Shown piece by piece: positions 56,411-64,000 of a stretch of DNA of 64,000 nt. The position numbers and the translations under genes were made by a program. Within the stretch, counting starts at the first letter, position 1; each line of letters opens with the position of its first letter. The stretch comes from Legionella oakridgensis ATCC 33761 = DSM 21215 (GTDB lineage: Bacteria > Pseudomonadota > Gammaproteobacteria > Legionellales > Legionellaceae), in the NCBI RefSeq assembly GCF_000512355.1, contig NZ_CP004006.1, forward strand, positions 2,376,501 through 2,440,500. The letters run 5' to 3'. The notes under the pieces are model-generated. The model made no database searches, had not been told where the DNA came from, and worked only from the letters and a program-made list of their open reading frames with translations.

Positions 56411-57271
56411 TTGGAATCAAAAATTAACTACACCATGGTTGGATTAACCGTCGTCATTCTAACCGCCGGTCTTATCATCGCAGGCCTTTGGCTATCTATC
56501 GGATTCGATAGAAAAGAATATAATATGTACACGGTGTATATGAATGAATCCGTAACGGGTTTGTCTGAAGAATCACTGGTCAAATATAATGGTGTAAAAG
56601 TTGGACAGGTAAGCAAAATTGAATTAAGTAAATTTGATCCACGACGTGTCAAAATATTGCTTAAAATCGAAGAAGGAACTCCTATCACCACAAGCACTTA
56701 TGCGACTTTAATTACCCAAGGGATTACCGGAACGACCTATTTGGGACTATCCCCAAGTTCATCAACGTTTGTTCCTCTGCAAAAAACCCCTGGAGAACCT
56801 TATCCTGTCATACCTGCGAAACCATCTTTTTTTAATCGCTTGGAAAAAAACATTAACGACATCAGCCATGGATTTAAGCGCATTTTAACGCAGGAAAATT
56901 CAGAGAATTTGAAAGAATCCTTAAGCAATCTGCAAAAAATCTCTTATTCCATTGCCAAAAACGATGAAAATATTAATAAAAGCCTTCAAGAATTACCTAA
57001 AGTCATTCATGAACTTAAAGCAGGCATTCACAAATTTGGCAAGATGACGGAAGACATGTCCAAAGCAGGTAATCAATTCAGTATGACTATGAAAGCAGGC
57101 AAGGACGGTATTGATAAAATATCACAACAAACCATTCCTCCGGCCATCATATTATTACGACGCCTGGATTTAATTGCCGCCAATCTTGAAATTGTGAGTG
57201 CACAAATGCGACAAAACCCAGCCGTTATCATTCGTGGCAGCACCCCCCCTAAATCAGGCCCGGGAGAATAA
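56411..57271 (+). CDS. mlaD: MCE-domain (MlaD-like) protein
   Basis: About 286 residues from TTG 56411; AGGGAG lies eight bases before. N-terminal membrane anchor (MVGLTVVILTAGLIIAGLW), MCE domain (VKYNGVKVGQVSKIEL, DPRRVKILLKIEEG, TQGITGTTYLGLSP), then a long helical tail of about 130 residues that continues in the periplasm. MCE rings form a lipid channel. Longer tail than E. coli MlaD, more like tube-forming members. Confidence 0.9.
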   Translation: MESKINYTMVGLTVVILTAGLIIAGLWLSIGFDRKEYNMYTVYMNESVTGLSEESLVKYNGVKVGQVSKIELSKFDPRRVKILLKIEEGTPITTSTYATLITQGITGTTYLGLSPSSSTFVPLQKTPGEPYPVIPAKPSFFNRLEKNINDISHGFKRILTQENSENLKESLSNLQKISYSIAKNDENINKSLQELPKVIHELKAGIHKFGKMTEDMSKAGNQFSMTMKAGKDGIDKISQQTIPPAIILLRRLDLIAANLEIVSAQMRQNPAVIIRGSTPPKSGPGE

Positions 57272-57273
57272 CT

Positions 57274-57960
57274 GTGAATAAAGGATCTGTCTTACGCTGT
57301 GTTCTCTTTATATGCCTGCTGAGTTTGGGTAGCGGATGTGCCGTTAAAACATCTGTTAATAACCAATATAAATTGGAAAATTTCGGTTGCACACCAGTCA
57401 AAGGAAAACGTTCAGCCTCATCCATACTGGTTACCCAACCAGAGGCTGTCGCAGGTTATCAGACTGAACAAATGCTTTATATGGTTAAACCGTTTGAATT
57501 AAATCCTTTTGCCCATAGTGCTTGGGTAGGGGCGCCAGCAAACATGCTTTTTCCTCTTATTTTGCAAAGCCTGCAATACAGTAATTACTTTTCTGCCGTC
57601 ATCTCAACCCCTTATGGCGAAAAAGCAGATTACCGGTTAGATACTCAGCTTATCGAATTACATCAGAATTTTTTGGCAAATCCCAGCAGGATAGAACTTA
57701 TTGTCAAAGTCGTGTTAACGTACGTTGCTGATAATCATGTTATCGCGTCGAAAATCATTAAACGAGACGTGCAATGTCCTGAAAACACGCCTTACGGGGG
57801 AGTCCTCGCTGCCAACATAGCCGTGAAAGAATTTACAGAAATTATGACAGAGTTCGTCATCGCCCATATAAAACAGCAATCTCCATATTCAAAGACAATG
57901 GCGAAAAATTATAAACAATTGTACAATGTGCCACCATCAACACGGATTAAAAAAATCTAG
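57274..57960 (+). CDS. PqiC/YmbA-like transport auxiliary lipoprotein
   Basis: 228 residues with a GTG start. Signal peptide and lipobox LGSGCAV, then a mixed fold with DYRLDTQLIELHQNF typical of the ABC transport auxiliary lipoprotein component. Such lipoproteins are outer-membrane partners of MCE transporters. It closes the operon; MlaA and MlaC are not present, so the system is PqiABC-like in its partner set. Confidence 0.8.
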   Translation: MNKGSVLRCVLFICLLSLGSGCAVKTSVNNQYKLENFGCTPVKGKRSASSILVTQPEAVAGYQTEQMLYMVKPFELNPFAHSAWVGAPANMLFPLILQSLQYSNYFSAVISTPYGEKADYRLDTQLIELHQNFLANPSRIELIVKVVLTYVADNHVIASKIIKRDVQCPENTPYGGVLAANIAVKEFTEIMTEFVIAHIKQQSPYSKTMAKNYKQLYNVPPSTRIKKI

Positions 57961-58084
57961 ATGTTATGAAGTGTTTTAAAGCGTGTTGACATTTGCTTTT
58001 ACAAAGCGAAAATGCTGAAAGCGATTGTTAATACGCGCCAAATAATAATATTGACAAATAAATCATTTCAAGGAGATACACTCA

Positions 58085-58615
58085 ATGAACGTCAAATCAA
58101 TTTTTAAATCAGGACTTTTAGCTGCCAGCATCTTATTGCTTGCGTCTTGCTCTAAAGCTCCGGGAAGCGCCGATGGTACCGCAACAGAAGAGGGTGGTTT
58201 GTCAGCCCAAGGACTTGGCCAATTAAACGGTCGTTTCGCTGGCCAAGAAGCAGGAGAGTCTTATACCACTCAAGCGCCACATAATCAGATTTATTTGTTT
58301 GCTTATGATAATGCTACCTTAGCATCAAAATATGTCCCTTCAGTTAATGCCCAAGCAGAGTATCTCAAATCCCATCCTGGTGCACGAATACTGATCGCCG
58401 GCCATACCGATGAACGCGGAAGTCGTGAATACAACGTTGCGTTGGGTGAGCGCCGAGCTAACACCGTTGCTGAATTAATGCGCATGGCTGGGGTTGATCG
58501 GCAGCAAATCAGAGTGGTCAGTTATGGCAAAGAGCGCCCCGCCAATTACGGCCATGATGAAGCATCTCACCGCCAAAATCGACGTGTCGAACTAATTTAT
58601 GAGGCTACCCGATGA
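58085..58615 (+). CDS. pal: Peptidoglycan-associated lipoprotein Pal
   Basis: 176 residues. Signal peptide and lipobox LLLASCSKAP; an OmpA-like domain with HTDERGSREYNVALGERRAN, which binds meso-diaminopimelate in peptidoglycan, and YGKERPANYGHDEASHRQNRR. Part of the Tol-Pal complex for outer-membrane constriction. A strong ribosome site (AAGGAG) precedes ATG 58085. Its stop overlaps the cpoB start (ATGA). Confidence 0.97.
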   Translation: MNVKSIFKSGLLAASILLLASCSKAPGSADGTATEEGGLSAQGLGQLNGRFAGQEAGESYTTQAPHNQIYLFAYDNATLASKYVPSVNAQAEYLKSHPGARILIAGHTDERGSREYNVALGERRANTVAELMRMAGVDRQQIRVVSYGKERPANYGHDEASHRQNRRVELIYEATR

Positions 58616-59519
58616 TTAAATCCCATCGATTGATCCTTGCAGCATGCTTTTCTTGCATGCTGCCTTTTGGTGCATTCTCTGAAGTCCCTATCGTAGATGA
58701 TAGTGAGAATTTTGCACTTCTTGAAGACCAACAAGAAGTACTTGAGCAACCTATCGCACGGCAACAAGCCGATTTCCCTGAAAATGATGAAGAATCCCCC
58801 CTTGCTTACGATGAACCCGAGGCTGCCAGCAATACCGCCAGTAATCGTGATAACGCTGCCTTGCTGGACAAGATCCAAAATTTACAGCAAGAAGTTCAAG
58901 AATTACGTGGTCAGTTGGAAGTTCAAGCGCATGATCTGAAATTACTCCAAGAACAACAATTAGCTTTTTATAAAGATTTGGACTCCCGTTTACATAATAA
59001 CAGTCCAGTCCAAACTGCTAAGAAAGATATAACTATCGATAAACCTGAACCTGTGAAAAAGACCACAAGCATCAATAATCCAACACCAGTCCCTGACAGA
59101 GTGCCTGCATCGGTTTCAGGTAATGCCATACATGCCAATCCGGCTGACGAACAGATCAGTTACCTTGCTGCTTATGAATTAATAAAAATAAAAAATATGA
59201 TGAAGCCACCAACGCCATGCAGACGTATATCTCTCAATATCCTCAAAGCGGATATGCTGCAAATGCTCAATATTGGTTAGGTGAGCTTTATATGCTAAAA
59301 AAAGACTACCCCAAAGCCATTGAACATTTTGAAGCAGTATTGCAACAATTCCCATCGTCTAGCAAATCAGCAGCAAGCTTATTAAAAATTGGTTATGCTT
59401 TAGCTGCGTCGGGAAAAAACAATGAGGCAAAACAACGACTACAACAGGTTATCAAAAACTATCCTGATACGAATACAGCACAATTAGCCACCACAAAATT
59501 GCGCTCATTAGACATATAA
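58612..59519 (+). CDS. cpoB: CpoB/YbgF Tol-Pal cell-division coordinator (frameshifted)
   Basis: Two frames (58612-59280 and 59217-59519) join near the A5/A6 runs 59184-59195, where KNKKYDEAT must be read, to about 302 residues. Signal peptide CFSCMLPFGAFSE, a coiled-coil part (LDKIQNLQQEVQELRGQLEVQ) and C-terminal TPR repeats (YPQSGYAANAQYWLGELYML, DYPKAIEHFEAVLQQFP). CpoB couples Tol-Pal with PBP1B. Overlaps the pal stop. Confidence 0.9.
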
Positions 59520-59560
59520 TAGAGGTTAGTAATAGCAACGCGCCGCATCCGTCATGGATA

Positions 59561-59586
59561 AAATGCATCATTTATGCATGTTTTTT
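59561..59586 (+). terminator. Possible terminator after cpoB
   Basis: AAATGCATCATTTATGCATG pairs as a short ATGCAT-based hairpin followed by TTTTTT. It ends the pal-cpoB message and precedes queE. The stem is weak. Confidence 0.4.
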
Positions 59587-59660
59587 ATCCCTCAGAAAGC
59601 ATTTTGTTGTAAAATGCAGCAAATACCGCCACCGCTGCGCCGTGCGGGGAAAATATCCTG

Positions 59661-60317
59661 ATGAAAAAACGATTACCTAATCAATTACGTATTACTGAAA
59701 TATTCCATTCGTTACAAGGCGAATCTACTACCATCGGTCTGCCTACTACCTTTATCAGGCTTACTGGTTGTCCTTTGCGTTGTCAATATTGCGATACCGC
59801 TTACGCATTCCATGGTGGGGAGTTAATCCATATAGAAGAAATTATATCTCGCGTTGTTTCCTTTGAATGCCAACACGTCTGTATCACGGGCGGTGAGCCT
59901 CTGGCACAACCCGGTTGTCTTCATCTGCTCAAACAATTATGTGATACCGGTTACAATGTTTCATTAGAAACCAGTGGAGCCCGGGATATATCCACCGTTG
60001 ATGAACGGGTCATGATCGTTATGGATTTGAAAACACCAGATTCTGGCGAATGCGCAAAAAACAAATTATCTAATCTCGATCATCTTAAAAAAACGGATCA
60101 AATTAAATTTGTATTATGCAGCCATGATGATTATCAATGGGCATGCACTATGATTAATAAGCACCAATTGACTGCTCGAACACAAATTCTTTTTTCACCC
60201 AGTTGGGGGCAACTCAACCCTACCACACTGGCTAATTGGATAGTAAAAGATCGTCTCAAGGTACGATTTCAATTACAACTGCACAAAATTTTATGGAACG
60301 ATGTCCCCGGACACTAG
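59661..60317 (+). CDS. queE: 7-carboxy-7-deazaguanine synthase QueE
   Basis: 218 residues. Radical SAM cluster CPLRCQYCD at about residues 37-45 (CxxxCxxC form), then CITGGEPLAQ and SLETSGARD. Makes CDG for queuosine. It is followed closely (21 bases) by mvaD with a ribosome site (AAGGAG) between. No preQ1 riboswitch is seen upstream. Confidence 0.95.
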   Translation: MKKRLPNQLRITEIFHSLQGESTTIGLPTTFIRLTGCPLRCQYCDTAYAFHGGELIHIEEIISRVVSFECQHVCITGGEPLAQPGCLHLLKQLCDTGYNVSLETSGARDISTVDERVMIVMDLKTPDSGECAKNKLSNLDHLKKTDQIKFVLCSHDDYQWACTMINKHQLTARTQILFSPSWGQLNPTTLANWIVKDRLKVRFQLQLHKILWNDVPGH

Positions 60318-60337
60318 ATTTTTTAAGGAGATAATGA

Positions 60338-61284
60338 ATGCAATGGTTCGCTCAAGCACCATCAAATATCGCTCTGATAAAGTATATGGGCAAAAAAGAA
60401 GATAAACAAAATATACCTATTAATTCTTCTTTATCCTATACATTAAACAAATTATTAAGTAGTGTGGTATTGGAAACGCAGGCAGGAAAAAAAGACTTTT
60501 GGGAACCATTAAATATTCCAGGCGCCATGCATTTTATTCTTCCACGTGCGGCACAAGAGCGTTTTCTGCAGCATTTAGCACACTTGAAAGCGTATTTTAA
60601 ATATACTGGAGCATTTATTGTACGCTCCAGTAACAACTTCCCACATAGTAGTGGCTTAGCAAGTTCCGCTTCAAGTTTTGCTGCTCTAACTAAATGCGCC
60701 TCTCTGGCCTTAAGTGAATTAACACACAAGGAACTTCCTGCTGTTGAAATACAGGCACAATTAAGCCGTGAAGGCTCCGGCTCATCTTGCCGCTCTTTTT
60801 TCAGCCCCTGGGCTTTATGGCAAGATAAAATCGTTCAAGCCATTGATTTACCTTACAAAGAATTAATTCATCAAGTGATTATCATCAGCCATGAAGAAAA
60901 AAGGTATCTTCGAGCGAGGCACATCAACGTATTCGTACCAGCAAATTATACTCAACCCGTAGTGAGCGGGCGGAAAATAACTTAAAAGTCCTGCTAAATG
61001 CCCTGGAGTCTAAAGACTGGGGAAGTGCTTATCAAATTTGTTGGCGTGAATTTCATGATATTCATCAACTGTTTGCTACCTGTACTGCCCCATTTTCCTA
61101 CATGACAGAACAGAGTCAGGAAGCATTAAAAAAGCTGCAGGACTTATGGCAACGCAAGGGCGACGGCCCTATTGTCACCATGGATGCTGGGCCGAATATT
61201 CATTTGCTTTACCGTCAAGAGCAAATGGATCTGGCAAACCAATTTAAAAAAGACCATCTGATAGGCAATTACGATGTCATATGA
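60338..61284 (+). CDS. mvaD: Diphosphomevalonate decarboxylase MvaD (frameshifted)
   Basis: Two frames (60338-60985 and 61102-61284, extended upstream) join at the A6 run 60897-60902 to a protein of about 315 residues. It has IALIKYMGKK, HSSGLASSASSFAALT (ATP loop), LSREGSGSSCRSFF and TMDAGPNIHLL, all classical for this family, and the stretch between (SSSEAHQRIRTSKLYSTR) reads in frame once a base is restored. It decarboxylates diphosphomevalonate to IPP. The gene is normally essential in this route, so the break is probably an error. It overlaps mevalonate kinase by eleven bases. Confidence 0.92.
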
Positions 61285-62155
61285 TTTTCAAACAACCACT
61301 CATGGAAAATGGATTCTTGCCGGAGAGCATTCAGCCATTCGCGGTCATAGCGCTCTGGTATTTCCAATTCATGAAAAAAAACTCACACTCAGTTATCGTC
61401 AATCCACGTCAGAATTAAATGCAGATTATGAAGGTGAAAGTGGCGCTGATATGCACTTGTTATTTTGGAGTGTACTTGAGCAAGGAATGCAAATTTTGGG
61501 GAAGTCTCTCAATAGCCTAAACGGCCACTTCCATTTATCCAGTAATATCCCTATTGGTGTTGGTATGGGAGCGTCCGCAGCGCTGTGTGTTGCAGTAGCA
61601 CGATGGTTTTCCACTCAAAACATGCTGACGAATTGGGAACTCCATCATTTTGCCAAAGAATTAGAACATATGTTTCACGGACAAAGCAGTGGATTAGATA
61701 TCGCCGGCGTCGCCTCAAATACAGGAATATATTTCAAACAAGGACTTTATTCAAAAATCGAACAGAAGTGGAAGCCACGATGGTATTTATCGTCTTGTGG
61801 TCAAATTGGCATTACGTCACACTGCATTCATCAAGTAAAACATTTATGGGAAACGAATCCCAACCATGCAGAGCAAATTGACCAGGAAATGCTGCATAGC
61901 GTATCTCTGGCGCAACAAGCATTGGAATGTTTCCAGCCGAAATCTCAAGAAATGCTTGCACAGGCAATCAATCTTGCGGCAAATTGCTTTCAGCAGTGGG
62001 GGCTTGTAAGTGAAAATCTAAAACAGCATATGGAAACACTGCGTAACGCTGGTGCAATTGCAGTCAAGCCAACCGGCTCTGGGGGAGGAGGATATATGAT
62101 TAGTTTATGGGACCCTAATATAACGCTTCCCGATATGCCCTTTATTCCGGTATAA
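61274..62155 (+). CDS. mvk: Mevalonate kinase
   Basis: 293 residues. GHMP motifs GKWILAGEHSAIRGHSAL, PIGVGMGASAALCVA and KPTGSGGGGYMISLW, plus GLDIAGVASNTG as in mevalonate kinases. Phosphorylates mevalonate. Overlaps mvaD, so both are probably made together. Confidence 0.93.
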   Translation: MSYDFQTTTHGKWILAGEHSAIRGHSALVFPIHEKKLTLSYRQSTSELNADYEGESGADMHLLFWSVLEQGMQILGKSLNSLNGHFHLSSNIPIGVGMGASAALCVAVARWFSTQNMLTNWELHHFAKELEHMFHGQSSGLDIAGVASNTGIYFKQGLYSKIEQKWKPRWYLSSCGQIGITSHCIHQVKHLWETNPNHAEQIDQEMLHSVSLAQQALECFQPKSQEMLAQAINLAANCFQQWGLVSENLKQHMETLRNAGAIAVKPTGSGGGGYMISLWDPNITLPDMPFIPV

Positions 62156-62187
62156 CTTTTTGACTCCTCAAAAACAACTGGCGAACG

Positions 62188-62457
62188 TTATTCGGCAAAA
62201 TGGTAATACACTTCACCATCTTTTATCATACCAAGCTCGAAGCGTGCTTGTTCCTCCAGAGCTTGTTCCCCAGATTTTAATTCCAGGATATCCGCTTCTA
62301 TAGCACGATTACGCTTGAGCAATTTTTTATTTTCGGATTTTTGCGCGTCGAGTTTTTTTTCAAGTTGCAGCCATTGAGAGATGCTGCCGTCACCAAGCCA
62401 TAATTTATATTGCAAACCAATCAATGCCAACACTAAACAAGCAATAATTATTCGCAT
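62188..62457 (-). CDS. ftsB: Cell division protein FtsB
   Basis: 89 residues: N-terminal membrane helix (IIIACLVLALIGLQYKLW), heptad coiled coil (LEKKLDAQKSENKKLLKRN) and a conserved end (LGMIKDGEVYYHF). Part of the FtsQLB divisome complex. Placed after eno, as in many gamma-proteobacteria. Confidence 0.95.
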   Translation of the reverse strand: MRIIIACLVLALIGLQYKLWLGDGSISQWLQLEKKLDAQKSENKKLLKRNRAIEADILELKSGEQALEEQARFELGMIKDGEVYYHFAE

Positions 62458-62569
62458 GGAAAAACTCTCAAGATATTTAATTTAATAGCATAACATGATT
62501 ATGCATTTAATACGCCAGCCTCGTCTCTATGCCTAAATTGCGCACGCTTTAGGCCATTTAAATCCACTG

Positions 62570-62701
62570 TTGCACATTGATGACAAATTGTGGTTACAAA
62601 TGACCTCAAGTGTAGATGCCAAACAAAAACTGGTACTTTTTCAAAAATTTTTAGATTACCTTGAAATGCCAGACGATCTTAAGATGGTTCTGCCAGCATA
62701 A
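62570..62701 (+). CDS. Possible small ORF antisense to the eno 3' end
   Basis: A plus-strand frame reads [44 protein letters not shown] and stops at 62701, overlapping the end of eno by 46 bases. TTG 62570 or ATG 62600 could start it; upstream in-frame codons (HALGHLNP) also look coding before a stop near 62533. No family is recognised. It may be a fragment or a real 33-44 residue protein. Confidence 0.3.
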   Translation: MHIDDKLWLQMTSSVDAKQKLVLFQKFLDYLEMPDDLKMVLPA

Positions 62702-63939
62702 GGCAACGAAATTTGTTCATTAATCCGTAATAATTGATTGTATTTTGCTATTCGGTCAGTACGGCAGAGAGAACCTGTTTTGATTTGACCACAACCACTG
62801 GCCACTGCCAGATCAGCAATAAAAGTATCCTCAGTTTCCCCAGAGCGATGTGATATGACACAACGATAATCGTGCTCATGAGCCAGACGCATCGTCTCTC
62901 TTGTCTCGCTGAGCGTGCCAATTTGATTGAGTTTAATCAGAATGGCATTTGCAGTTTCCTCAACAATGCCTTTTTTTAAAAGATGAGGATTTGTTACAAA
63001 CAAATCATCTCCGACCAATTGTATTTGATCACCCAACTGCTTGGTTAATGCTTGCCATCCGGCCCAATCACCTTCGTCTAAACCATCCTCTATGCTAACA
63101 ATAGGAAATTGTTTTACTAATTCAGTATAATATTCAATCAATCCTTCATGATTAAATGTTTTATTTTCTGAAATTAAATGATATTTCCCTTCAACAAACA
63201 GTTCTGACGCAGCCACGTCCAACGCAAAAACAATATCGCGTCCTAAATGAAAACCAGCGGACTGCACCGCTTCTGCCAAAATGTCGAGCGCTTGACGGTT
63301 GGACCTAAGATTAGGAGCAAAACCACCCTCATCACCCACCGCTGTGTTTAATCCTTGTTTTTTAAGTACAGATTTAAGTACATGAAACGTCTCTGTGCCC
63401 ACTTGCAAGGCTGTTGCGAAATCAGAGGCCCCTATGGGCATTATCATAAACTCTTGGATATCAACATTATTGTCTGCATGCGCCCCGCCATTTAAGACAT
63501 TCATCATGGGCACCGGCATCCGCATCACTTCATCCTGATTAAGCACCTTAAACAACGGCAATTCAGAAGCCTTAGCATAAGCTCTTGCACAAGCAAGTGA
63601 AACAGCAAGAATAGCATTTGCCCCCAGACGAGACTTGTTTTCTGTACCATCCAATTCACACAAGCGTGCATCAATGCATTCTTGTTCGGCCACTGAAAAA
63701 TGCTGCAAAGCAGCATTAATTTCATGATTAATATGGCTAATTGCCTGAATTACTCCTTTGCCCACATAACGATGCGGGTCATGATCACGCAATTCACAAG
63801 CTTCACGACTGCCTGTAGAGGCACCTGAGGGGACACTTGCTCTGCCTATGACTCCATTTTCCAACACCACATCGGCCTCCACCGTTGGATTACCACGCGA
63901 ATCCAGAATTTCCCGTCCTATTACCTTGGTAATGTACAT
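62656..63939 (-). CDS. eno: Enolase
   Basis: 427 residues, normal length. [60 protein letters not shown] and [13 protein letters not shown] are all present, including the catalytic Lys and metal acids. Converts 2-phosphoglycerate to phosphoenolpyruvate. Start ATG 63939 has GAGGATTT upstream. Followed in transcription by ftsB across a 198-base gap. Confidence 0.97.
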   Translation of the reverse strand: MYITKVIGREILDSRGNPTVEADVVLENGVIGRASVPSGASTGSREACELRDHDPHRYVGKGVIQAISHINHEINAALQHFSVAEQECIDARLCELDGTENKSRLGANAILAVSLACARAYAKASELPLFKVLNQDEVMRMPVPMMNVLNGGAHADNNVDIQEFMIMPIGASDFATALQVGTETFHVLKSVLKKQGLNTAVGDEGGFAPNLRSNRQALDILAEAVQSAGFHLGRDIVFALDVAASELFVEGKYHLISENKTFNHEGLIEYYTELVKQFPIVSIEDGLDEGDWAGWQALTKQLGDQIQLVGDDLFVTNPHLLKKGIVEETANAILIKLNQIGTLSETRETMRLAHEHDYRCVISHRSGETEDTFIADLAVASGCGQIKTGSLCRTDRIAKYNQLLRINEQISLPYAGRTILRSSGISR

Positions 63940-64000
63940 AATAAATCCTCATGTTTTTTAAATAATTTCAGGCTGAAATGGAGGTATTGTTATCAAATCA

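Noticed and set aside
59521-59660. Possible preQ1 riboswitch before queE
   Set aside because: No H-type pseudoknot pattern could be found; the hairpin there fits a weak terminator.
1-64000. CRISPR array or prophage
   Set aside because: No regularly spaced repeats, cas genes, integrase or phage structural genes were seen.

Overview
The window looks like a piece of a Legionella (or close relative) chromosome. The DNA is AT-rich. It carries a mevalonate pathway in a gamma-proteobacterial setting (pal-cpoB, queE, ftsB, eno), a Map-type histidine acid phosphatase, a mitochondrial-carrier-like protein, and a Cys/His protease-like gene whose restored C-terminus looks like a Dot/Icm secretion signal. 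The genus call is inference from gene content; no 16S or other marker is present.

Layout. 0-5.5 kb: end of a flavin disulfide oxidoreductase, a TVP38-type membrane protein, a secreted msrA-msrB-cupin operon behind an attenuator-like leader, two membrane proteins and a quinone-oxidoreductase-like gene. 5.5-21 kb: a polyketide locus with one giant AT-less (trans-AT type) PKS ending in a condensation domain, a SyrP/TauD-like oxygenase, an FkbM methyltransferase, a 75-residue ketosynthase stub and a divergent PaaK-like adenylating enzyme. 21-25 kb: cell-wall genes and an intact-ended IS66-type element with 38-bp perfect inverted repeats, an 8-bp target duplication and a GIY-YIG passenger; it sits in codon 4 of a DUF2905 gene. 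25.5-31.9 kb: Bcr/CflA transporter, an NsrR-controlled NO-detoxification unit (perfect operator, truncated hemoglobin, ferredoxin-type reductase), an ionotropic-receptor-like channel, a release-factor-like GGQ protein and NudC. 32-37.5 kb: a mitochondrial-carrier-family protein, then a second natural-product locus (methyltransferase, FkbH, ACP, facing an ACP plus condensation-domain protein). 37.5-47 kb: accessory genes including an effector candidate between imperfect direct repeats, a purine-salvage set with two unrelated guanine-deaminase-type enzymes, Map phosphatase and an L,D-transpeptidase. 47-49 kb: an ISL3 element with extra copies of its right end, tRNA-Arg and two tRNA-Lys. 49-64 kb: core genes: phosphomevalonate-kinase-like GHMP kinase, HMG-CoA reductase, type 2 IPP isomerase, two FUSC proteins, a four-gene Mla/MCE lipid transporter, pal, cpoB, queE, mvaD, mevalonate kinase, ftsB and eno.

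A strong technical signal runs through the window. At least a dozen genes, including the normally indispensable mvaD, are split by single-base shifts, mostly in runs of six or seven identical bases. Most can be rejoined into a normal family member by changing one base. I read most of these as base-calling errors in the assembly, not decay, and annotate the restored genes with their parts.

How the parts connect: the two biosynthetic loci (PKS and FkbH/ACP/C-domain) have no acyltransferase, phosphopantetheinyl transferase or thioesterase in view, so they must borrow these from elsewhere. The mevalonate genes give every step from HMG-CoA to IPP/DMAPP; HMG-CoA synthase is not in the window.
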